Below, one piece after another: positions 53,693 through 62,737 of a DNA stretch of 64,000 nt. The DNA is from Paracoccus sp. MBLB3053 (GTDB lineage: Bacteria > Pseudomonadota > Alphaproteobacteria > Rhodobacterales > Rhodobacteraceae): NCBI RefSeq assembly GCF_031822435.1, contig NZ_JAVQLW010000001.1:319501-383500 (forward strand). The letters run 5' to 3'. Under the pieces are notes generated by a model that worked only from the letters and a program-made list of their open reading frames with translations, was not told the origin of the DNA and searched no databases. The position numbers were made by a program, and so were the translations under genes. The stretch's first letter is position 1. Each line of letters begins with the position of its first letter.

Positions 53693-54270
53693 AATCCGGC
53701 CTCGTAATCGAAAGGACCTTCGTAGACGAAGGGGCTGTCAAAATCTTCAAGTGATTGAGCAACGGCGTCCTTGCCGGAAAGGATCGGCTCGACCGAAAGT
53801 CCCCAATCTATTCCCACGCTGTCCCAGGCCACGCCGCCATCGCATTCCGGGGCATAGTGGCCGGTGCATTTGTAGCAGATCTCAGTGTCGGGCTCGCGAG
53901 TGACAAAACCGTGCAGGAAGCCTGCGGGAACCCACAGCTGCCTTCCGTTTTCAAAGGACAACTCTTCGCCCACCCACTGGCCATAGGTCGGGCTGCCCTT
54001 GCGAACGTCAACCGCTACGTCGAAAAGCCGCCCCCGACCACATCGAACCAGCTTGCCCTGCGGGTGCGGCGGAGACTGGAAATGCAGTCCCCTCAGCGTG
54101 CCGACGGCTGCGGACATCGAATGGTTGTCCTGCACGAATTCCGGCAGGTCCAGTCCGGCTTCGCGCAGCGTCTTCCGGTTCCAGCTTTCCGAGAAAAACC
54201 CGCGCGCATCGCCATGACGACGCGGGACCAAAATCAGCACGCCTGGAAGCGACGTCTTTTCAATCTGCAT
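53689..54270 (-). CDS. rfbC: dTDP-4-dehydrorhamnose 3,5-epimerase
   Basis: RfbC (RmlC) epimerises the 4-keto sugar at C3 and C5. The 193-residue cupin protein has [16 protein letters not shown], the FVQDNHSMS segment, [19 protein letters not shown] with the catalytic His and [16 protein letters not shown] sequence (here [16 protein letters not shown]). The start is uncertain: MQIEK at 54270 matches most members, while ATG 54285 and GTG 54291 would add 5 to 7 residues. It is the first gene of the rfb operon; a 210-bp gap to the divergent RTX gene follows upstream. Confidence 0.93.
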   Translation of the reverse strand: MQIEKTSLPGVLILVPRRHGDARGFFSESWNRKTLREAGLDLPEFVQDNHSMSAAVGTLRGLHFQSPPHPQGKLVRCGRGRLFDVAVDVRKGSPTYGQWVGEELSFENGRQLWVPAGFLHGFVTREPDTEICYKCTGHYAPECDGGVAWDSVGIDWGLSVEPILSGKDAVAQSLEDFDSPFVYEGPFDYEAGL

Positions 54271-54480
54271 GTTTCTGCCTGCCATGCTCACGCCACTTCC
54301 GTATGGCCGATGTTGGACCGGCACACAAGCCGAGAGCCCGTGAAGCGGCACGACCTACCTTGGATTAGATAAAAAGCCCGGTGAATTCCCTCGGCCAAGG
54401 CGCGGCAACGAAAGCATTTCTTAAAGCGCAGATGGCTAGCTTCCTGCGCAACCGTCATTCGTTCGAACCGAGCTTGTGAG

Positions 54481-57186
54481 ATGATCAGCTACCGCCTCAT
54501 CGCGACGTATCAGGGAGCAGATCCTGTCTTTGTCTCCAATCTGAGTGACCTCCGGATCGGACAGGTCGGATCGCAATATGTCCTTTACACGCTGACCCAT
54601 ACCGGGGGAGGCATATCGGCGTTTCGGATTGCGGCCGCAGATCAGCAGATCCAGTTGCTGTCGAGCCGCGCCCTGCCCCCCTATCTGGGCTATCTCGACT
54701 TGCCCCGGTTGGGCCTTGTCGATCTGGGCGGGACGATTGCGGTCTTTGGCGCAGGTCTTTCGAACGCAATGACGAATGGCTTCAAGCTGGGCGGCAGTGG
54801 CGACCTGAGCGCAACCTACGGTATCGCCGGTCTGGGCGCGGATGTGACGCAGGTGGGATCGTTTCAGACGGTTTCGGGGAATTTCCTGTACACGACTCGC
54901 AATGGCTCGACGGTGATCTCGACATGGGAGATCGCGCCAAATGGGACGGTCGGCCTGGTCGGACGTTACGATCTTCCGGCAGGACCCGCAATTCAGGGCA
55001 CCGAGATCAATGATATTGTCCTAACGACGATCGGAGATCGGAACTTCTTGCTCTCGGTCTCGGCGCTCGGCAATTTCGTCGCGAGCCAGCAGGTCCTCGC
55101 GGACGGATCGCTCGGCGCCTCACAGATCCTGTGGGAGGATCGGGGCCTTGGCCTGAACGCGCCCGGCCTTGTCGCGACGGTCAGCGCGGCCGGAATGACG
55201 CACCTGGTCGTCGCCTCGGGCGGCAGTTCATCCCTGACCACGCTGCGGCTTGGCTACTCTGGCGAACTTACCCCCGTCGACCATATCATCGACGAGCGCG
55301 CGACAAGGTTCAGCGGGGCCTCGGCACTGGAGACGGTCATGCTGGACGGCCGCGCCTTCATCTTTGCCGGGGGCAGTGATGATGGCATCTCTGTCTTCAC
55401 GATCATGCCTGACGGGCACCTGCTGCATCTCGCCACGCTCGTTGATGGGAACGACCGGAGCCTTGCCGACGTATCGGCGATATCGGCCCGCGTGATCGAC
55501 GGCCGGATCGCCGTCTTCGTTTCGTCCCGCACCGAGAAGGGGATCAGCCAGTTTCTCTTCGAGCCCGGCAAGATCGGGCTGACCCAGACCGGGAACGCCG
55601 GCATCGTCAAGGGAACATCCAATGGCGACATGCTGCAGGCGGGCACGGGGACGACGCAGATCAACGGCGGATACGGCGACGACATCCTGATTTCGGGAAG
55701 CGAACCGGTGCGGCTGTCTGGCGGTACAGGAGCGGACCTTTTCGTCGTGACGCCAGTGAACGGCCGGATCACGATCAGCGACTACCAGCCCGGCATCGAC
55801 CGGATCGACCTTTCGAACCTGGGCATGATCAGAAGCACCCTTCAGCTCAGTTTCAAGACCCAAAGCAACGGCATCAACATCACCTTCGGCGATACGGTCA
55901 TCTGGGTCCGCACGCAGGATGGAACCAGCCTGACCGAGAACCATTTCAACAATTCGCTCTTTCCCGTGGCGCATTACGATGCCCCCAACATGTACAAGAA
56001 GATCATCGGCACCGCGGGCAATGACACGCTGATCGGGGGCCGCTATGGCTCGGACATCTATGGTCACGCTGGCCGCGACCTGATTACGGGCAGGGAAGCC
56101 GCCGATGTGATCAGGGCCGGGGCGGATCACGACACGGTCCATGGCGGCGATGGCGACGATCGCATCCTCGGCGAGAACGGCAACGACCTGATCCGCGGAG
56201 GGAATGGGAACGACACGCTTCTTGGCGGAAATGACAACGACATGCTGTTCGGCGGCTACGGCAACGATCGCCTCTTTGCCGAGGCGGGCAGCGACACGTC
56301 CTATGGGGAATGGGGCGATGATTTCATCCAGGATCTTCTTGGAAACAACACGATCTGGGGCGGCGACGGCCAAGACTGGATCCAGACCGGAGACGGCAAT
56401 GACCGCATCGATGGTGGAAACGGGCATGATACCGTCTTTGCAGGCGGAGGAAACGACAGCATTTCGGGCGGAGACGGCAATGATGAACTGCGAGGCGAAA
56501 AGGGTAATGACACCATTCTGGGTGGTGCCGGGGCCGATCTGATCTGGGGCGATCAGGGGGATGACCGGCTCGAGGGAGGAGACGGCGACGACTACCTTTG
56601 GGGATTGGCCGGTAACGATTGGATGAGCGGGGGCGCGGGCGATGACACATTGCTTGGCGCGATCGGAAACGACACCCTGCGCGGGGGCGACGGGAACGAC
56701 CTGCTGGGCGGCAAGGAGGGAGACGACACGGCGATCGGAGAGGCCGGAAATGACAGCATCTACGGTGGCAGCGGCAATGACAAGCTGGACGGTCGCGAAG
56801 GAGAGGACTTCGTACATGGCGAAGAAGGCGATGACAGGTTGTGGGGTGGCACCGGGAATGACACGCTCCGAGGAGGGACCGGCTCCGATACCATGACGGG
56901 TGGCGCCGGGGCCGACGTGTTCCATTTCAGGACTGCCTCGGATTTCGACGGCAGCACGGACTGGATCACGGATTTTGAGCCGGGGGTCGATACGATCGAC
57001 ATGCGAGGCCTGGGTTTGAGCTACATCGGGCGCGCCGAGTTCAGCGGGGCTGGCCAGGTCAGGTTGTGGACCAGCCCGTCATCGGGAGTGATCGTCGACA
57101 TCGACCTCGACGGGAATGGCCATGCCGACCTGTCGCTTTGCTTCGGCGTGATCCGAGGCCTGACGGGCGGGGATTTCCTGCTTTAG
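54481..57186 (+). CDS. Large RTX calcium-binding protein, likely type I-secreted
   Basis: A 901-residue protein without an N-terminal signal peptide. Residues 1-375 are beta-rich, with repeated patterns such as GGISAFRIAAADQQIQLL and ISVFTIMPDGHLLHL that suggest a beta-propeller. A short RTX-like block lies near 385-420. Residues 510-815 hold 34 uninterrupted nonapeptides of the GGxGxDxLx type, which would form a long calcium-bound beta-roll. The last 86 residues (TDWITDFEPGVDTIDM to GGDFLL) resemble the C-terminal domain of RTX proteins carrying the type I signal. No enzymatic domain is recognised. It would be exported by a type I system such as the one at 18-21 kb. It is convergent with kpsM by a 4-bp overlap. 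Confidence 0.88.
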   Translation: MISYRLIATYQGADPVFVSNLSDLRIGQVGSQYVLYTLTHTGGGISAFRIAAADQQIQLLSSRALPPYLGYLDLPRLGLVDLGGTIAVFGAGLSNAMTNGFKLGGSGDLSATYGIAGLGADVTQVGSFQTVSGNFLYTTRNGSTVISTWEIAPNGTVGLVGRYDLPAGPAIQGTEINDIVLTTIGDRNFLLSVSALGNFVASQQVLADGSLGASQILWEDRGLGLNAPGLVATVSAAGMTHLVVASGGSSSLTTLRLGYSGELTPVDHIIDERATRFSGASALETVMLDGRAFIFAGGSDDGISVFTIMPDGHLLHLATLVDGNDRSLADVSAISARVIDGRIAVFVSSRTEKGISQFLFEPGKIGLTQTGNAGIVKGTSNGDMLQAGTGTTQINGGYGDDILISGSEPVRLSGGTGADLFVVTPVNGRITISDYQPGIDRIDLSNLGMIRSTLQLSFKTQSNGINITFGDTVIWVRTQDGTSLTENHFNNSLFPVAHYDAPNMYKKIIGTAGNDTLIGGRYGSDIYGHAGRDLITGREAADVIRAGADHDTVHGGDGDDRILGENGNDLIRGGNGNDTLLGGNDNDMLFGGYGNDRLFAEAGSDTSYGEWGDDFIQDLLGNNTIWGGDGQDWIQTGDGNDRIDGGNGHDTVFAGGGNDSISGGDGNDELRGEKGNDTILGGAGADLIWGDQGDDRLEGGDGDDYLWGLAGNDWMSGGAGDDTLLGAIGNDTLRGGDGNDLLGGKEGDDTAIGEAGNDSIYGGSGNDKLDGREGEDFVHGEEGDDRLWGGTGNDTLRGGTGSDTMTGGAGADVFHFRTASDFDGSTDWITDFEPGVDTIDMRGLGLSYIGRAEFSGAGQVRLWTSPSSGVIVDIDLDGNGHADLSLCFGVIRGLTGGDFLL

Positions 57187-58001
57187 CGCTCGAGAAGGTC
57201 GCGATGGTTTCGTGCCAGCAACAAAAGCCCAAAGGTCAGCAGAGTGACGGCGACGCCACAGACATATGGCAGAGAGACATAGCTTGCCTCATAGGTGGGA
57301 TAGATCCCGCGCCGAAACTGCGAGATGCAGTGGAGCACGGGGTTGTACCACAGGATATGCTGCCCGGCCGACGGCATCATGTCGTAAAGGAAGAAGATAC
57401 CCGAGGCCAGGAACAGCGGCCTGGTCAGGATGTGCCAGGCCCTTTCCCAGACCGGGAACGCGGTCATCAGGTAGCAGTTCAGCGTGCCGACCCCGACTGC
57501 CAGCACAACGATCATGAGCAGCGCCTCGAAGATTTCCGCCACATTGATGACGATCGGCAGATCGTAAATGACGAAGATGCCCCCCACCACAACCATGAGA
57601 ATGACGATATGGGTCAGCGTGTTCAGGATCACCCGCGCCAATAACGCGTCGATAAAGGATACGCTGGGATAGGCCAGAAAGGGTCGAGAATAGCGGATCG
57701 AGGTCGCGACCTTGTTCGACAGGTCGTTGAACATTGTGAAGGGCAGAAGCCCCGTTGCGTAGAAGAGCGAAAAGTTTGTCCCGAGCGCCGGCCGGGCCAG
57801 CATCAGGCTGAATGCAACCGTCAGGAGCAGGACGCCCAGCACCGGTTCGAGAATGGCCCAAACGTAGCCCCCGGCCGATTTGCCGTAAGTTGTCGCCATT
57901 TCGCGCAACACCAGCGCGGACAGGATACGCATCATGCGCAGCCGCGGTCCTTTGCGGAATGGGCGCTGTGGGACACGCTGTTGCGGAGAATTCTCGGTCA
58001 T
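57183..58001 (-). CDS. Polysaccharide ABC exporter permease (KpsM/Wzm-like)
   Basis: A 272-residue inner-membrane ABC-2 protein. Features are MRILSALVLREMATTYGKSAGGYVWAILEPVLGVLLLTVAF, the LLPFTMFNDLSNKVATSIRYSRPFLAYPSVSFIDALLAR loop and LFLASGIFFLYDMMPSAGQHILWYNPVLHCISQFRRGIYPTYEA. All are close to KpsM-type capsule exporters. Its partners, KpsE-like and KpsT-like, are on the other strand and start 81 bp away, so the permease is transcribed divergently from them. Confidence 0.9.
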   Translation of the reverse strand: MTENSPQQRVPQRPFRKGPRLRMMRILSALVLREMATTYGKSAGGYVWAILEPVLGVLLLTVAFSLMLARPALGTNFSLFYATGLLPFTMFNDLSNKVATSIRYSRPFLAYPSVSFIDALLARVILNTLTHIVILMVVVGGIFVIYDLPIVINVAEIFEALLMIVVLAVGVGTLNCYLMTAFPVWERAWHILTRPLFLASGIFFLYDMMPSAGQHILWYNPVLHCISQFRRGIYPTYEASYVSLPYVCGVAVTLLTFGLLLLARNHRDLLER

Positions 58002-58081
58002 TTGATTGCAGAGTCTGGTCTAGATCGGCCGCAATATGTAACAACTGCGCGGAAAAGGTAAACTAGCGAAAGCCCACGCCC

Positions 58082-59536
58082 GTGAGCACTCCTATGGATC
58101 AAGCGGATGAAAATGGCCGCACATCGGGCCAGACCGGGTCCGGCCGCGGCACTGACACGAGCCGCGCGCGCTCGGAAAATCCGCGTCCTTTTCAGGGCAC
58201 AAGCCGGATTCAGTCCCCCAGCGAACCGGCCAAAGCGACCATTCGTCCGTTTCAGGCTTCGCAGTTGCCAGCCAGGTCGACCCCCGTGACAAAAGAGCCC
58301 CAGCCGATTCCGGTCCGCCCTCTGGCATCTCCTGGAACGAGCCCTGTTCCGCTTCGCCCGACACCCAAGCCCCCTGCGCCCGCAAATCCCGCGCAGAAAG
58401 TCAGGCCGACCGTATCTCGTGCGCGGCCGCGCAAGCGGCACTGGCTGCTGCTGATGTCCTTCCTCCTGCTGGTGGTTGTCCCGGCAGCGTTCTGGGCATG
58501 GTATCTCTGGGCGCGCGCCTCTGACCAATATGTCTCGACGGTCGGCTTTTCGGTCCGCAAGGAAGAGATGACGCCTTCAGTCGACATGCTGGGCGGACTT
58601 GCCTCCTTCGCAGGGGGCGGCTCGAGCACCTCGGACACGGATGTGCTATACGCCTATATTCGTAGCCAGGACATGGTCGAGAAAATCGACGCCGAACTGA
58701 ACCTGCGCGACCGCTTTTCGCGGAACTGGCCCAGCGACTATGTCTTCGCATTCAATCCCGACAGCCATATCGAGGATCTGACCGATTACTGGGACCGGCA
58801 GGTCAAGGTCCTGTACGACACGTCGAGCAATCTCATCACCCTGAAGGTAAACGCGTTTTCGCCCGAGGACGCGCAGCAGATTGCCGCAGCCGTGTTCAAG
58901 GAAAGCTCGGACAAGATCAACGAGCTGTCCTCGATCGCCCGCGATGACGCGACGCGCCTTGCCAAGGAAGAACTTGAAAAAGCCCGCGACGAGGTGACGA
59001 AGACCCGGCAGGCGATGACGCAGTTTCGCGTCAGCACGCAGATCGTCGACCCGGAAGCGGATCTGACCAGCCAGATGGGCGTCCTGACCGGGCTTCAGGA
59101 ACAATTGGCTGCGGCGCTCGTCGCCCACGATATCCTGAGCGAAAACGCCCGCCCCTCGGACCATCGGGTCACGCAATCGCAGCAGAAGATCGATGCGCTG
59201 CGCAAGCTCATCGATGTGGAGCGGGGCAAGTTCGGCGCCAACAGCGCCGGCCCGACCGGCGAAAGCTATTCGGAACTGGTATCGGATTACGAAAAGCTGA
59301 TGGTCGAACGCGAGTTTGCCGAAGGGGCCTATCGCTCGGCCCGGATCGCCTATGAGACGGCTCTTGCCGAGGCGCGTCGCCAATCACGCTATCTTGCCGC
59401 CCATATCCAGCCGAAAATCGCCCAGAGCTCGACCGTGCCGAACCGTCCCTGGCTTCTGTTCGTGGCGATCGGGATGCTGCTTGCCGGCTGGTCGATCCTG
59501 GCGCTGGTCTATTACAGTATCCGTGACCGTTCCTGA
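58082..59536 (+). CDS. KpsE/BexC-like capsule polysaccharide export inner-membrane protein
   Basis: A 484-residue polysaccharide co-polymerase-type protein. It has a long Pro/Ser-rich cytoplasmic N-terminus of about 115 residues and TM1 at 121-143 (LLLMSFLLLVVVPAAFWAWYLW). The periplasmic domain has DQYVSTVGFSVRKEE and extensive coiled coil (about 260-440). TM2 is near 455-478. This is the KpsE/BexC/WcbD layout, where the protein links the ABC exporter with the outer-membrane channel. The start is GTG at 58082 or ATG at 58094. It lies 3 bp before the ATPase gene. The extended N-terminus is longer than that of E. coli KpsE. Confidence 0.88.
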   Translation: MSTPMDQADENGRTSGQTGSGRGTDTSRARSENPRPFQGTSRIQSPSEPAKATIRPFQASQLPARSTPVTKEPQPIPVRPLASPGTSPVPLRPTPKPPAPANPAQKVRPTVSRARPRKRHWLLLMSFLLLVVVPAAFWAWYLWARASDQYVSTVGFSVRKEEMTPSVDMLGGLASFAGGGSSTSDTDVLYAYIRSQDMVEKIDAELNLRDRFSRNWPSDYVFAFNPDSHIEDLTDYWDRQVKVLYDTSSNLITLKVNAFSPEDAQQIAAAVFKESSDKINELSSIARDDATRLAKEELEKARDEVTKTRQAMTQFRVSTQIVDPEADLTSQMGVLTGLQEQLAAALVAHDILSENARPSDHRVTQSQQKIDALRKLIDVERGKFGANSAGPTGESYSELVSDYEKLMVEREFAEGAYRSARIAYETALAEARRQSRYLAAHIQPKIAQSSTVPNRPWLLFVAIGMLLAGWSILALVYYSIRDRS

Positions 59537-59539
59537 GCC

Positions 59540-60217
59540 ATGATCCGGCTGGAAAACCTGACCAAGATCTATCGTCTCAAGGGACGCAAGACATTGGCCG
59601 CCGACAGTATCAACGCGGTCTTTCCGACCGGCGCCTCGGTCGCCCTGCTGGGCCGGAACGGCGCCGGCAAGTCCACGTTGCTCCGGATCATCGCCGGCAC
59701 GGTTTCGCCGACCTCGGGCCGGGTCGTGTCCGATGGGACCATCTCATGGCCGGTGGGTTTCGCCGGCAGCTTCCATGGCGAACTGACCGGCGCGCAGAAT
59801 GTCCGCTTCGTGGCTCGGATCTACGGGGTCGATACCGATGAGCTGATCGACTATGTCGACGACTTCGCTGAACTGGGCCAGCATTACCACCAGCCCTTCT
59901 CTAGCTACTCTTCGGGAATGCGCTCGCGGCTGGCCATGGGAACCAGCATGGGCATCTATTTCGACACCTATCTGGTCGATGAGGTGACAAGCGTGGGTGA
60001 CGCCGATTTCCGCGCGAAATCTCAGCGCGTGTTCAATGACAGGATGAGCCGCTCCGGCGCCATCGTGGTCAGTCACTCGATGCCGATGATCCGGCAGATG
60101 TGCACGATGGGCGCGGTGCTGGATCGCGGGCATCTGACGGTGTTCGATGACCTCGACGAGGCCATCGCGATGCATGAATCGATCCTGCGCGTTCCACCCG
60201 ACGTTATCGGGGACTGA
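59540..60217 (+). CDS. Polysaccharide ABC exporter ATPase (KpsT/Wzt-like)
   Basis: A 225-residue ATP-binding protein with Walker A GRNGAGKSTLLRIIAG, a KpsT-type signature YSSGMRSRLAMGTSMG, Walker B DTYLVDEVTSVGD and the H-loop VVSHSMPMIRQMC. The short C-terminus places it with KpsT rather than the longer, O-antigen-binding Wzt. It pairs with the divergent permease at 57183-58001 and ends directly beside the convergent phosphohexomutase gene. Confidence 0.92.
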   Translation: MIRLENLTKIYRLKGRKTLAADSINAVFPTGASVALLGRNGAGKSTLLRIIAGTVSPTSGRVVSDGTISWPVGFAGSFHGELTGAQNVRFVARIYGVDTDELIDYVDDFAELGQHYHQPFSSYSSGMRSRLAMGTSMGIYFDTYLVDEVTSVGDADFRAKSQRVFNDRMSRSGAIVVSHSMPMIRQMCTMGAVLDRGHLTVFDDLDEAIAMHESILRVPPDVIGD

Positions 60218-61615
60218 TCATTCGCCCGTGAGCAGCGCGCCGATCTCGGCCGCACGATCGCGAACCAGTTGTTCGTTCCCGGCGGATTCGACGTTGAGAC
60301 GTACCACCGGCTCGGTGTTGGAACGCCGCAGATTGAACCGCCAGTCGGTGAACTCGAGGCTGATGCCGTCCGTATCGTCCCGCGAAACCGCCTGATCCGC
60401 GAAGCGCTCCAGCACCCTTGCGATCGCGGCGTCGGGATCTTGCAGACGGAAGTTCATCTCACCCGAGGATGGGTAGGCCGCGATCGCCTGCGACAGCAGC
60501 TGCGAAAGCGAAACCCCCTTGCGCGAAAGAAGCTCGGCCACCAGAAGCCATGGCACCATGCCGCTATCGGCGAAATGGAAGTCGCGGAAATAGTGATGGG
60601 CGGACATTTCGCCGCCATAGATCGCGCCGTTCTGGCGCATCGCGCGCTTGACGAAGGCATGGCCCGTCCGAGCCTGAACGGCCACGCCGCCCGCCTCGCC
60701 GATTATCGCACGTGTGTTCAGCACGACCCGCGGATCATGGACGATCTTTTCGCCGGGATGTTTTTCCAGGAAGGCGGTGGCCAGCAGGCCGACGACATAT
60801 TCGCCCGGGATGAACCTCCCCTCGGCGTCGAAAAAGAAGCAGCGGTCGAAATCGCCGTCCCACGCCACGCCCAGATCGGCGCCATGGGCCAGCACGGCCT
60901 CGGCCGTCATCGGCTGGTTTTCGGGAAGAAGCGGGTTCGGAATGCCGTTTGGAAAGCTCGAATCGGGGTCATGGTTGATGCGGATGAATTCCAGTGGCGC
61001 TCCGCGACGCTGAAGTTCGCCTGCAATCGCATCGAATGTCGGGCCCGCCGTGCCATTCCCTGCATTCACCAGAATCTTCATCGGACGCAGGGCGGCGATG
61101 TCGATGAAATCGACCACCGCCCGCGCATAGGCACTGCGCGCCTCGAAAAAGGTGGTCACCTGCCCGATCCGATCGGGCCTGTCGAACTGCCCCGAGCGGG
61201 CCAGCGCCGCCAGATCGGCGAATTCCGTTTCCGGGTCCAGCGGTGCCGCCCCCTGCCCCACCAGCTTCATCCCGTTGTAATCTATCGGGTTGTGGGACGC
61301 AGTCACTTCGATCCCGCCATCCGCGGCGAAATGGGCGGTCGCAAAATACATCTCCTCGGTTCCGGCCAGGCCAAGGTCGCGGACATTCGCACCTCCTTCG
61401 GCAAGCCCACGGATCAGTGCCGCCGACAGCGCGGGCGAGCTTTCCCGGCTATCGCGGCCGACGATCACCTCTCGGGCGCCCCGCAACTGGGCAAAGGCCC
61501 GACCGATCCGGTAGGCAACGTCCTCATCCAGATCGATGCCCAGCCTTCCGCGAACGTCATAGGCCTTGAAGCTGTCGATCGGTCGTTCCGGCATGCGATG
61601 TGTCGCGAGGCTCAT
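60218..61615 (-). CDS. Phosphomannomutase/phosphoglucomutase (ManB/AlgC family)
   Basis: A 465-residue alpha-D-phosphohexomutase that interconverts sugar 1- and 6-phosphates, supplying nucleotide sugars. It has FKAYDVRGRLGIDLDED, the phosphoserine motif VGRDSRESSPALS, the metal-binding DGDFDRC and the sugar-specificity GEMSAHHYFRDF, whose GEMS is typical of the PMM/PGM enzymes. RRSNTEPVVRLNVE is the phosphate-binding loop. The start at 61615 (MSLATHRMPER) follows AGGATCTCCAG; a longer frame from 61696 is unlikely. It fits with the surface polysaccharide locus. Confidence 0.92.
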   Translation of the reverse strand: MSLATHRMPERPIDSFKAYDVRGRLGIDLDEDVAYRIGRAFAQLRGAREVIVGRDSRESSPALSAALIRGLAEGGANVRDLGLAGTEEMYFATAHFAADGGIEVTASHNPIDYNGMKLVGQGAAPLDPETEFADLAALARSGQFDRPDRIGQVTTFFEARSAYARAVVDFIDIAALRPMKILVNAGNGTAGPTFDAIAGELQRRGAPLEFIRINHDPDSSFPNGIPNPLLPENQPMTAEAVLAHGADLGVAWDGDFDRCFFFDAEGRFIPGEYVVGLLATAFLEKHPGEKIVHDPRVVLNTRAIIGEAGGVAVQARTGHAFVKRAMRQNGAIYGGEMSAHHYFRDFHFADSGMVPWLLVAELLSRKGVSLSQLLSQAIAAYPSSGEMNFRLQDPDAAIARVLERFADQAVSRDDTDGISLEFTDWRFNLRRSNTEPVVRLNVESAGNEQLVRDRAAEIGALLTGE

Positions 61616-61757
61616 CTGGAGATCCTTTGCTGTGCTAGCCTTGGCTATAACAGCATGTGCAGGAATGGAACGAAATTGGCTTTTCGGATCATCCAATCTA
61701 CGAGATGACGAGGCCGGTGGGCCGCGTTAGAAAAGAGCCAGTCTGACGAGGGATGAG

Positions 61758-62159
61758 ATGGATACGAAAGAACTGATCACCGCCTATTACGACGCCTTCA
61801 ACGCGGGGCGGACAGACGAGATGCTAGCCTATCTGCATGACGAGATCGAACATCATGTGAACGAAGGCCAGATCCGGCGCGGAAAGGACCAGTTCCGCGA
61901 GTTCAATGCACACATGACGCGTTGCTACAAGGAACTGCTGACCGACATCGTCGTTTTTGCCAATGACGCGGGCGACCGGGCGGCGGCGGAATTCGTGGTG
62001 AACGGCACCTATCTGCAGAGCGATGAGGGGTTGCCCGAGGCCAACGGGCAGAAATACGTCCTGCCGGCCGGGACGTTCTTCTCGGTCCGGGATTGCAAGA
62101 TCTCGCGGGTGACGACCTATTACAATCTCGCGGACTGGACCCGGCAGGTTTCGGCGTGA
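61758..62159 (+). CDS. NTF2/SnoaL-like protein
   Basis: A 133-residue protein of the NTF2-like (SnoaL/ketosteroid isomerase-like) fold. It begins MDTKELITAYYDAFNAGRTDEMLAYLHDEIEHHVNEGQIRRGKDQFREF and ends with ISRVTTYYNLADWTRQV. Members bind small hydrophobic ligands or act as isomerases or dehydratases; the substrate here is unknown. Its TGA overlaps the GTG start of the GNAT gene, and the nitrilase follows, so it opens a three-gene coupled operon. Confidence 0.85.
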   Translation: MDTKELITAYYDAFNAGRTDEMLAYLHDEIEHHVNEGQIRRGKDQFREFNAHMTRCYKELLTDIVVFANDAGDRAAAEFVVNGTYLQSDEGLPEANGQKYVLPAGTFFSVRDCKISRVTTYYNLADWTRQVSA

Positions 62160-62737
62160 CGACGATCCGCATCCTGACGGGCGATTCGGTCGGGGCAGTG
62201 CTGGATGATCTGGCACGGCTGCGCATCACGGTGTTCCGTGACTGGCCCTATCTTTACGATGGTGATGTGGAATATGAGCGCGACTACCTGAGCGCCTATC
62301 AATCCCCCGGCGCGGTTGTCGTGGCTGCCTATGACGGCGAAAGAATGGTCGGCGCGGCGACAGGGGCCCCGATGGAGCATCATGCGGGGGACTTCTCTGC
62401 CGCATTCGCCGGCCGTCCCGAGCCGCTCGAGGAAATCTTCTACTGCGCGGAATCGGTGCTGTTGCCGGAATACCGGGGCGCTGGTCTGGGACATGCCTTC
62501 TTTGACGGGCGCGAAGATCACGCCCGCGCATTGGGCCGTCGCTACAGCGCGTTTTGCAGCGTCATGCGCCCGGCAGACCACCCGCGACGCCCGCTGGACT
62601 ATCGCCCGCTGGACGATTTCTGGCGCAAGCGTGGCTACGAGCCCCTGCCCGGTGTCATCGCCGAGTTCGACTGGAAGGATATCGACGCGCAGGAAACTTC
62701 ACGCAAACCCCTGCAATTCTGGATGAAACGCCTGTGA
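62156..62737 (+). CDS. GNAT-family N-acetyltransferase
   Basis: A 193-residue acetyltransferase of the GNAT superfamily. It has LARLRITVFRDWPYLYDGDVEYERDYL at the N-terminus, the acetyl-CoA binding EYRGAGLGHAFFDGREDHA (Q/RxxGxG/A motif RGAGLG) and a C-terminal FWRKRGYEPLPGVIAEFDWKDI. The acceptor is not known. The start is GTG at 62156, overlapping the previous stop (GTGA). Its own stop overlaps the GTG of the nitrilase gene. Confidence 0.85.
   Translation: MTTIRILTGDSVGAVLDDLARLRITVFRDWPYLYDGDVEYERDYLSAYQSPGAVVVAAYDGERMVGAATGAPMEHHAGDFSAAFAGRPEPLEEIFYCAESVLLPEYRGAGLGHAFFDGREDHARALGRRYSAFCSVMRPADHPRRPLDYRPLDDFWRKRGYEPLPGVIAEFDWKDIDAQETSRKPLQFWMKRL

Noticed and set aside
55228..56925. A 565-codon minus-strand open frame antisense to the RTX gene
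   Set aside because: Its regular Val/Ile-rich pattern comes from the DNA periodicity of the RTX repeats on the other strand. There is no family resemblance and no ribosome site.
56008..56925. Short regular DNA repeats resembling a CRISPR array
   Set aside because: The 27-bp periodicity encodes RTX nonapeptides in a continuous reading frame, the units are degenerate and there are no unique spacers or cas genes.
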